This document shows, piece by piece, positions 51,514 through 60,244 of a stretch of DNA of 64,000 nt. The stretch comes from Pectinophora gossypiella. Taxonomy: Eukaryota; Arthropoda; Insecta; Lepidoptera; Gelechiidae. A program made the translations under genes and the position numbers. Where the stretch lies: positions 1-64,000 of the forward strand of contig NW_026063260.1 of the NCBI RefSeq assembly GCF_024362695.1. The letters are read 5' to 3'. The stretch's first letter is position 1, and each line of letters begins with the position of its first letter. The notes beneath the pieces were generated by a model. It worked only from the letters and a program-made list of their open reading frames with translations. It made no database searches and was not told the origin of the DNA.

Positions 51514-52605
51514 TGAAACACTAGATTTTTGCTACCTAACGGAGACAAGGTAGGTAAGTAGGAAATGGTGTTAAAATACTGATATGTTTCAGAAAATTTA
51601 TAAAGTGGTGTTTACCTGAAGGGCACAGCTAGATGTTATAGACCGGTGAGCATGAGACAAAGAAAACTCCCTTGAATTTGTACAACTTGAAATAACTTGC
51701 AAACGCAGAAGAAAACAGTAGCAATCTTCATTCACAAAAGTTGAAATAGTCCGATCCAATCATAAACTTCTTCATAGAACTTAAAAACGTCAGAAAATTA
51801 AACAAAACTTTAAAGACGTTAAAAACTCAAAAACTTTAAAACTTTAAAAACTTTAAAAACTTTAAAAAAACCCCATCTGCAACAAGGAATGGCAATGATT
51901 AGCATGTGGTTCAGCTGACAGCGTGGCAAGGCAACTCACGAGTGTAAAACAAAGAAAATAACTTACAGGTTCATCCGGGATAGTTGGGCATCGCTCGGAT
52001 GAAACCTAAACCCACCCACTGGACCTTAGGCGATGGGATTTCAGTGATGTTGCTGAAAACAAGGACCTCGAGGTTATCACAAAGTTGGTGCAAAAATATG
52101 CACGAAGAATTGCGAGGACTCACCATCTCGGTTAAGTTGTTTATTTAAATTGAGACATCGGCTCTTGATGCCGCCGATAAATCGTGGCTTTTAATTTGCC
52201 CACATTATAGTTACGGCAGTGGAGTCTCCGGCGCTCTCGCGACGTCTCCCTTTCCAAAACCTGTCTCTCAGCTCAGCCAGCTGTCAGTCTGAGACACGAA
52301 CCCACAATATTGCCAACCAAAATAAAAAAAATCTAGCAAACCATAGATTCGTTATCGATTCACTGACAACAAACGATCGATTTGTTTGATCAAAACCAAA
52401 CCAAAATAAATCTTTAAATAAATGTTGCAGATAATTTAATATACCAAATTTTGAAGAAAATAAAATAATTAAAAATATTCGGGCCCATCGATAACCCTGC
52501 AGCGCCATCTGTGATGCCCTGCGGGTAAAATATAAAACAACGATATATCGTCAGAAACCACAAGATGTCGCTACAAGGCTCGTTGGTCCGAAATGCTTCG
52601 TTACA
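51514..52605 (-). repeat. Gypsy-B 5' LTR
   Basis: 1,092 bp; on the minus strand TGTAACGAAGC...GTTTCA. Relative to the 3' LTR it lacks the 448-bp insert and differs by a 5-base and a 1-base indel. The target duplication ACAA (52606-52609) lies outside it. It contains 'gatatatcg' and 'tattttaccc' stretches but no clear promoter element. Confidence 0.87.
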
Positions 52606-53711
52606 ACAACGCGACTTCGATTACATCTGCCGTTGGTCTCATGACATAGGACTGGTTTTGAACGCCGATAAAACTAAAATGATGCACGTACACTCTAGTC
52701 AAACCAGAACCCTATGTCCTGTGACAATAGTAGGGCACAATCATCATTGTTTACATTTGACTCCTTCTCCCACCACATGTAACTGTTCCCCAATAAAACA
52801 GGTAAACAAAGAAAAATATCTCGGGCTCATACTTGACAACCACTTTAATTGGGATGAGCACATACATATGGTATGCCAAAAGTTACGTGCTATTCTGGCC
52901 AAATTTTATATTATAAAAAATAGGATTCCATATAAGATTAGACGCACTATCTATGTCGCACTAGTCGAGAGGTTATGGCTTGAGTAGTTATGGCCGTACT
53001 TTTAAATCGCATCTCGACCATATATATAAATTACAAGTACGACTTTTAAAAATGATTGTACCATATCATATTAAAATTAATTTGAAAAATGAATTTGAAT
53101 TCTATTTCTCTTTTGTTTTGTATTTTGTTTTTTCCTGTTTGTGCAATAAAGTATTTGTTATGTTATGTTATGTTGAATTATTTGAATATTGTAATGTTTT
53201 ACCAATCCATTTTAATTTTAAATTTCATATTTTAAAGGAACAATATTTTAGGACAGAAATACAAAATTATATATCACATAAGAAAACAACACGACAAATT
53301 ACTAATAAGATATTACAAAAACCTACTTTTCATAATTTTTATGGTAAGAGAACCTCGCAATATATTATACCCGATCTGATAAATAAGCTGCCATTACAAT
53401 CTAGGTTGAACATGACGTTAGATGGGTTTGCCGCTGTCATGCGTAAGCGCTGCGCCTCCATGTTGCGCCGCACGCGCGACAGCCCCAACACCATACTGCG
53501 CGCGCTGGCGGACCGGTGGGACTCACGGTTGCTGGCCCGATGGATACGACTGCACGCAGTCAAACAAGTATAGTCTGCCGCCATCGGGGGTCCAACCGGC
53601 CTGGATTACTTATTTGTTACTAATACTAGATTTAAGTTTGTAATGTTACTAACAAATATGGATGTTTTTTTTATAAGTCCGAAATAAACTTTTATTATTA
53701 TTATTATTATT
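52606..53711 (+). pseudogene. LINE-J reverse transcriptase, second half, and 3' tail
   Basis: Resumes the protein cut at 32147. After the ACAA duplication the frame reads 'RDFDYICRWSHDIGLVLN', then 'KTKMMHVHS' and 'KYLGLILDNHFNWDEHI'. A frameshift at about 52980 leads into 'SSYGRTFKSHLDHIYKLQ' and the C-terminal region, ending at 53571-53573. A 3' untranslated stretch, 'aataaa' and a (TTA)n tail (about 53688-53711) follow. A 74-base LINE tail (53101-53174) is inserted in frame by chance, lengthening the protein frame. The RT is therefore split by Gypsy-B, frameshifted and interrupted a second time. Confidence 0.82.
53101..53174 (+). mobile_element. Minimal LINE 3' tail inserted in LINE-J
   Basis: 'tctatttctcttttgttttg' through 'caataaagtatttgttatg' and a (TATGT)n tail. 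The same 3' end occurs in inverted orientation at 55004-55073. Sequence on both sides shares a 'gaatt..ttgaa' motif, a possible target duplication. Confidence 0.65.
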
Positions 53712-54215
53712 AATATCCTCCATTTTAAAATGTTCCGTGTAAATAAAATTGTTTAATTTCTTTAGATTTAGTATAAACCGATTACTACCGTCACTTTTTG
53801 GGATTAAGAATATATCCGATATAAACTGACCTAATGAAGGCTTACAAAGCCTGATTGCTTTAATTTCTAATAAATGATTTATTTCCTTTTTAACCAACAG
53901 CAATTCGTGTGATGCAAAAGACCGTCGCCGGTAATCATTTGGGTTTTGTTGTGGTTCAGTAACAAAGGGAATTTTATAACCCAACACAGTATTCAAAATA
54001 AAGTCATCCTCCGTTATAGATCGCCATTCCTTAATAAAGTACTTTAATCGACCAGCATGTACCTGAGGCTCGGTAGTTACGACTGACGACTGGTTGTCGG
54101 GCGCTGCACTTGAGGCGGCAGACGGCGCGCCGCCGATTGCCAAGATGCGTTGTTCTGTCGACGAGGTGCGAACTGTGGTGGCGGGTGCTGAGCTGTTGCT
54201 CGTCGCCTGTTGGTC
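53712..54215 (-). pseudogene. DIRS-O reverse transcriptase N-terminus and gag end
   Basis: On the minus strand: 'QVHAGRLKYFIKEWRSITED', 'LGYKIPFVTEPQQNPNDY', 'DIFLIPKSDGSNRFILNLKK', 'NNFIYTEHFKMEDI', nearly co-linear with the start of the DIRS-N polymerase (16740-16400). It is cut after 'KMEDI' by the LINE-J tail. Upstream, in another frame, an Arg/Gln-rich gag tail ('RRATAQHPPPQFAPRRQNN') is cut at 54215 by the Gypsy-C LTR. The DIRS-N polymerase shares about half of the residues by eye. Confidence 0.75.
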
Positions 54216-54384
54216 TGTGTAGTGTTTCTATATCTATTTATATAATAGATATAATGCTGTCTCGGGTGCACGGGTAGTGAGGTAGGACAGTCACGTGAGA
54301 GCCACCGGTGAGAGCGGACGTCTACCTGCATACTGGTGTAGTGACGAGCCAGTATAGTGATTTAAGGAAGGACAAGTGTTTACA
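54216..54384 (+). repeat. Gypsy-C 5' LTR (boundaries approximate)
   Basis: Starts TGTGTAG or TGTAG (54216/54218) at the junction with DIRS-O gag and ends '...gtgtttaca' at 54384, about 169 bp. Two bases later TGGCGACGAGGTGA (54387-54400) fits a tRNA primer-binding site. The partner LTR is outside the window, so the length is inferred from the termini and primer site only. Confidence 0.55.
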
Positions 54385-54400
54385 TGTGGCGACGAGGTGA

Positions 54401-55309
54401 AAGGTCAGTCGTTTTGATCATGAAAGAAAGATAAAAAGGGGGATATACGGATATGCAACGACATTACCAAAACGTAACCTAACCGTTTTATTTTTATAAA
54501 AAAATGACGTTCTTATGATATCTACATTAATTTTGATATGATAGGATTAATCACTTAAAGTTATACATATAGGTACTTATATTAGTGAAATCGGTAAACA
54601 ATTCATATAATGCATGTTACAATAATAACGTAAGTATCAAATAGTCGTCCTTATCGTAGGTTTACCTACAAGTAATAAAATCACGTCATGATTCGGTATA
54701 AATGTACTTAAATAAACTGATCACGGATTATTACACGGTTATATTATACTTAAACAAATTATTAAGTACTAACTTGCAAGATAATAATGTGATCCGGTGT
54801 TCATATAATATTCATAACGGGGAATGAATAGACTTGTGTTAACGCTGTTTATTCTGTACGTGTATGAGTAGGTTCTTATGTTAAAAGAAAAAAATGGGAA
54901 TGTTTACTTACCTACATAATTTCTACAAAAAAAAAAAGTGTTTACATTAAATTGGTGCGTCATTAAAAACTAAGTACATACCTATCTTCTTTTACATAAC
55001 ATACTTAACATAACAAATACTTTATTGCACAAACAGGAAAAAACAAAATACAAAACAAAAGAGAAATAGAACCAACGCGACGCGCAACGCGCGTTGTTTT
55101 ATACCAACGCGATTAAGAGTAGATACTGGAATTTTTAATCAAATAAAATGTGGCTTATATTTTGTAAATTTGTAGAAACGACTGTGGTTTCTTGTGGTGA
55201 ACGATTAGAGTTTATGAAATGTCAAAAAATAATAATAATAATAATAAATACTAACAAACATAAATAAAAAAATGCAATGTAGGTATGTATTAAACTGGCA
55301 GTACATAAA
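54401..55309 (+). other. Gypsy-C leader, non-coding
   Basis: AT-rich, no ORF. Contains an inverted LINE tail (55004-55073), a GC-rich palindromic run ('gcgacgcgcaacgcgcgttg', about 55078-55098) and a short (AAT)n near 55230-55250. Confidence 0.5.
55004..55073 (-). mobile_element. Minimal LINE 3' tail in the Gypsy-C leader
   Basis: Reverse complement of the 53101-53174 tail ('aacataacaaatactttattgc' start region, ending 'aaacaaaagagaaatag'). Same source family, opposite orientation. Confidence 0.65.
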
Positions 55310-55731
55310 AATGAAAACCATCATTGTGTTTCGGGCAGTACAAGCCTACATAAAATGTAAATCGTCATTGTGTTTTGGGTAGTACGGGCCTACATCAAAT
55401 GTAAACCGTCATTGTGTTTAGGGCAGTACGGGCCTACATAAAAATGTAAACCGTCATTGTGTTTAAGGCAGTACGGGCCTACATAAAAATGTAAACCGTC
55501 ATTGTGTTTCGGGTGGTACAGGCTTACATAAAAATGTAAACCGTCATTGTGTTTCGGGCAGTACGAGCCTACATAAAATGTAAATCGTCATTGTGTTTTG
55601 GGCAGTACGGGCCTACATAAAATGTAAACCGTCATTGTGTGTTGGGTAGTACGGACCTATATAAAATTGTAAACCGTCATTGTGTGTTGGGTAGAACAGG
55701 CCTACATAAAAATGTAAACTGTCTTGGTGTT
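55310..55731 (+). repeat. 44-45-bp tandem repeat in the Gypsy-C leader
   Basis: About nine and a half units, core 'gtaaaccgtcattgtgtttc' then 'gggcagtacgggcctacataaa'. Copies of 'tcattgtg' start at 55321, 55365, 55409, 55454, 55499, 55544, 55588, 55632 and 55677. The array ends about 80 bases before the gag ATG. Confidence 0.88.
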
Positions 55732-55813
55732 TGGTAAAAGTAGACGTACATGGAATTGTGAACTTTACGTGATTGTGGACATATTGGTTCCAGGTCGCCC
55801 CAAACTCCTTAAC

Positions 55814-58800
55814 ATGACAACATCATTACCACCACCGGAAAAGTTTGATCTAGAAGGAGATAATGCTTCAGTTGCATTGCGATGGGAAAGATGGAAAAGA
55901 TCTCTAAATATTTACCTGGAGGCGACAGAAATCACTAGCCCTACAAAAAAAAGAGCAACTCTGCTGCTTTTGGGTGGCTCAGGACTTCAGGAAGTAATTT
56001 ATAATTTACCAGGAGCGTATGTTGCCGAAACTGAAGGAATAGATGTTTTTGACGTAGCTATTCAAAAACTTGACAGTTATTTCCTCCCTAAACAGAATAA
56101 AATTTATGAGAGACACATATTTCGTCAAATTAAACAAGAAGAGGGAGAGAAATTCGAAAAGTTTGTAGTTAACCTGAGAAATCAAGCAGGGAGATGCAAA
56201 TTTACTAGTCCAGAGGAACACCTGATTGATCAGATAGTAGAAAAATGTACATCATCGGAACTAAGGAAGAAGATATTGACAATAGGAGACAATGTTACAC
56301 TGGATAAAATCATAACTGAAGCTAACACTTTAGAAATAGTGGGACATCAATTGGAAGGGTACGAACAAAAAAGCAAGACTAATGAAGTGAATACGATCAG
56401 AAACTATACGGGATCAAGGAAGACTGAATTAAATCACAAAAATGATAGAAATAAAATGGGGCATACAACAAATAAGACAGGATTTAATCAATGTGGAAGA
56501 TGTGGACGCAATGCACATGTTACACCAAACCAGGAATGTCCAGCAAAAGGAAAGAACTGTCATTACTGTGGAAAATTTGGACATTTTAGTGCCTTGTGCA
56601 GGAAAAGGTTACAAAAACGGAAAATAGAAGACAAACAAAAAACTGATGGGAACTTAAAAAGATTTCGAAGCGGCAATGAAGTAAATACGGTTAGCAATAA
56701 TGATACTGATGTGGAAGAAGATGTTCATTATGTGTTTAACATCAACGATGATGCTACAGTAAAGTGCGAAGTTGGAGGCGTTGAACTGAATATGCTTATA
56801 GACTCTGGATGTAAATTGAATTTAATAACGCATGAAACATGGGAAATGCTGAAGAAGAGAAGAATTGTTTGTTCAAAACAAGTGAAGGAAACTAATAAAT
56901 CCTTGTTTTCTTATGGGAGTAAAACACCCCTAGATGTTAAAGGTTCCTTTGAAACTCTCATCAAAGTAAATGGGAAATCGGAGCGTTCCACTATTTTTGT
57001 TATAAAAGGAGGATCCAGAGATTTATTAGGCAAAGAAACTGCTATTCGACTAGGAGTCTTGAAATTAGGTGTTAGTATTCATCAAATATCGCAATCAAAC
57101 AAACCTTTCCCGAAATTCAAAAATGTACTTGTAGAAATTCCTATCGATGAAACATGCAAACCAGTATCGCAACCGTACCGGAGAATACCAATTCCTATTG
57201 AGAAGAAAGTGGATCAGAAAATACAGGAATTACTTGAAAGTGACATAATAGAAAAAGTGCACGGACCGTCGCGATGGATTTCTCCGGTAGTGCCAATACT
57301 CAAGGATAATGACGATATACGCTTATGCGTAGATATGAGACGTGCCAATGCTGCGGTAATGAGAGAAAACCATCCATTACCTTGCATAGAGAACTTGTTA
57401 CCCAAGATTAGAAAGGCTTGTTTTTTCTCTAAATTAGACATATAAAATGCCTTCCACCAAGTGGAAATTCATCCAGATTCACGGCATCTGACTACATTTA
57501 TAACATCAAAAGGACTGTACAGATACAAACGGCTAATGTTCGGTATTACTTGCGCTCCGAAACTATTTCAAAAAATACTGGAAAGAATGTTAAGCGGACT
57601 TGAAGGAGTAGTAAATTTTATCGATGATATTTTAGTGTTTGGAGAAAATGAACAACAACATGATTTAAGGTTGTCAAAGTTATTGGAGGTATTGGGAGAG
57701 AATAATGTACTGCTTAATGAAGAAAAGTGCGTATATAAAGTACGTAAAATTAATTTCTTGGGGCACGAACTGACACAGGATGGAACTAAACCACTAAATA
57801 AATATATGAAGAGTATTGCTGAATTTAGAACGCCAAAGACAATTGAGGAACTTCAAAGTTTTTTAGGTTTAGTAAATTACATCAACAAGTGGATCCCAAA
57901 CTTAGCTACAACGACCGAACCTTTGAAGAAATTATTAAGGAAAAAGACTGGAAAGAAATCAAGCATTGAAGAACTTTGGACAGATGAACATCATATAGCT
58001 TTTAAACAATTAAAGCAAGCACTTACTACGGTGAAAACATTGGGATATTATGATGTTGACGATGACACACGAGTCATTGCTGATGCAAGTCCAGTGGGAT
58101 TAGGATCCGTTCTAATTCAAACTGACAAGAGAGGTCCTAGAATTATTGCTTATGGTAATCGGACATTAAGCGAACTGGAAAGGAAATACAGCCAAACAGA
58201 AAAAGAGGCGCTCGCCTTAGTGTGGGCTGTAGAACATTTCAACATATTTCTATTCGGCAAAGAATTCGATCTTATTACTGACCATAAACCATTAGAATTT
58301 CTTTTCGGGGCGAAATCGAAACCTTGTGCGCGTGTTGAAAGGTGGGTGTTGCGGCTGCAAGCCTATCGATTTAAAATAAAGTACTGTCCCGGAAAATTCA
58401 ATATTGCCGACTCATTGTCACGTCTTTGTGATCAGGAAAAGTACTGTGATATTCCAAAAATTGACGATTATGTGCACCAGATTGTGGAAAAAGCCCGCCC
58501 GTGTGCTATTCCTATGGCAGATATAATCAAAAGTTCCGAAACGGACCCAGAAATCAAAAGCGTAAGAAGAGGAATTTACAATAACAACTGGGACGAATCT
58601 GTCAAGGGATACAAGATTTTTGCTAATGAACTCTGCTTTTACGATAGCATTTTACTGAGAGGTGATAAGATCGTCATACCTCGGGGCCTTCGAAAAGATG
58701 TCCTAGAGGCTGCACACGAGGGTCACCCTGGGATAGTTGCTATGAAGAGTCGTTTGAGGACAAAAGTGTGGTGGCCTAGAATCGACAAAGATGCTGAGGC

Positions 58801-58833
58801 GATGGTAAAAGGTTGTAAAGGGTGCACTCTTGT
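55814..58833 (+). pseudogene. Gypsy-C gag-protease-RT-RNase H polyprotein
   Basis: One frame from the ATG at 55814: gag/capsid ('WERWKRSLNIYLEATEI', 'RHIFRQIKQEEGEKF'), zinc knuckles ('CGRCGRNAHVTP...' irregular, 'CHYCGKFGHFSALC' perfect), protease 'MLIDSGCKLNLI', RT ('IRLCVDMRRANAAVMREN'). A TAA (57443-57445) stops it just after 'KLDI', and the same frame continues with 'NAFHQVEIHP', 'LMFGITCAPKLFQKIL', catalytic 'NFIDDILVFG', RNase H 'IADASPVGLGSVLIQ' and the HHCC domain ending 'GCKGCTLV' at LINE-K. Gag and pol need no frameshift. The K02A2.6-like Gypsy lineage is my best guess. Confidence 0.85.
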
Positions 58834-59174
58834 ATAGAATAGAATAGAATAGAATAGAATAGAATAGAATAGAATAGAATAGAATAGAATAGAATAGAAT
58901 AGAATAGAATAGAATAGAATAGAATAGAATAGAATAGAATAGAATAGAATAGAATAGAATAGAATAGAATAGAATAGAATAGAATAGAATAGAATAGAAT
59001 AGAATAGAATAGAATAGAATAGAATAGAATAGAATAGAATAGAATAGAATAGAATAGAATAGAATAGAATAGAATAGAATAGAATAGAATAGAATAGAAT
59101 AGAATAGAATAGAATAGAATAGAATAGAATAGAATAGAATAGAATAGAATAGAATAGAATAGAATAGAATAGAA
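58834..59174 (+). repeat. (ATAGA)n microsatellite, about 68 copies
   Basis: An uninterrupted pentanucleotide run of ~341 bases. It is the 3' tail of LINE-K expanded far beyond the usual few repeats. Long open frames translated through it (repeating F-Y-S-I-L) are artefacts. Confidence 0.95.
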
Positions 59175-60244
59175 AAAGTTTATTATAAAAGGACGCCACA
59201 CACAAAAAAAAGTCAACAACATCATATCAAATTTCCACTAAAACAATTACAAAAAAGCAAGACGGATGTTTGTCGAAATGACCATAAGGTGGTGGTGGAC
59301 GTCCTGAGATAAAAGGGCCTCACTCAGCACAAGTCGCGGCGTGAACCACGACGCTGGTATTATGTGGACCCTTTTGGTGACGCACGAACATCGTATTCCA
59401 TAAACATGTGTTAATGGTGTGTATATTCAAATTCAATTCAAAAATATACATTATAATATATACCAAATTATTTTAATAGAATTAGAGTGTACATAGACAA
59501 ATATTATCGCAAAGATGTATACGTAAATACTTAAGGTTAGAATAAAAAAGAAAGTTATTAATATAGGTAAAACTAGTAAACAAATGTAATAATATAAACA
59601 AATACGAATCCCATGAATGTGTATTGTGTAGTCTGTCTTAGTACCTATCTATCGCGCGCGCCGCACCCCGATTCTAGCTCGGTCGGTAAAGTAGTTTGGT
59701 TACTACTAGTACTTACTTATAAACAAAACTTTTTTTTCCATTCGACCGCCGCGCTGCCGAACGGGCACGACGTGTTCCCAAAGTAAAGCGAAATTATAAA
59801 TTTGTAATAGAATTGCGTATATTAATTAAAAAGAAAAAATAAAGTGAATCAAATAAAGCAAATATACATTAACCAAATAAGAAACAATAAATTAAGTACG
59901 TCCAATACACTCAACAACATCCAAAGTAAATAATGGAAACGTGCAGTCGTTTGAAAACCCCAATAAACAGATCCATGAGGTAAGCCAAAACAAAATATAG
60001 TGTTTTATGCTTAATGTACCCACCTATACCATCCACTAATATTGAATAAGTACGCACTTTTTATTTTTGATTGACGGACAGTATAATTAAGCCTGTGTAT
60101 AATATTGCCATTACTTTTCAGACCATGCAAACATTACCCGACGGAAAATAATAATAATCATGACAAAGGTTGTGTCGCCGCATCCAGCCCGCAAGGAGGA
60201 CTCCGCCACGTTGACGTGTCGAAACCAATTAGGTAAAATTTTAA
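59175..60244 (-). other. LINE-K 3' untranslated region
   Basis: About 1.07 kb without coding potential. It includes 'aataaactttt' near the tail and, at 59427-59465, a short 'attcaaattcaattcaaaaat' stretch like the tail of the LINE at 562-1758, possibly another minimal insertion. Confidence 0.55.

Larger units (their letters stand above)
33083..52605 (-). mobile_element. Gypsy-B: Ty3/Gypsy retrotransposon containing Gypsy-A
   Basis: Minus-strand element: 5' LTR 51514-52605, primer-binding site 51495-51512, leader, gag 50502-49192, pol to 46016, 3' non-coding (interrupted by Gypsy-A at 34950-45580), 3' LTR 34411-33083 (truncated here by the palindrome edge). The target duplication is ACAA: 52606-52609 on one side and, through the inverted spacer, 32147-32150 on the other. 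The target is the LINE-J reverse-transcriptase gene. Both gag and pol remain open over their full length. Confidence 0.85.
8880..54215 (-). mobile_element. DIRS-O: outermost, degenerate DIRS-like retrotransposon (three pieces)
   Basis: Three minus-strand pieces together make one DIRS-type element: left end, internal complementary region, recombinase and RNase H end (8880-10733); more RNase H (20867-21088); and reverse-transcriptase N-terminus with the gag end (53712-54215). The first two pieces join exactly across the 5-bp duplication of the BEL insertion. The second and third are separated by LINE-J and everything inside it, with about 1 kb of reverse transcriptase missing. The far (5') terminus is not seen; Gypsy-C begins inside the gag region at 54216, so it should lie beyond the window. 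DIRS elements replicate via RNA and integrate with a tyrosine recombinase, without target duplication. Everything between the pieces is a younger insertion. Confidence 0.65.

Noticed and set aside
58723..59225. Two long minus-strand open frames encoding a repeating F-Y-S-I-L protein
   Set aside because: They are translations of the (ATAGA)n microsatellite tail of LINE-K and only appear long because a pure pentamer without stops reads openly in several frames.
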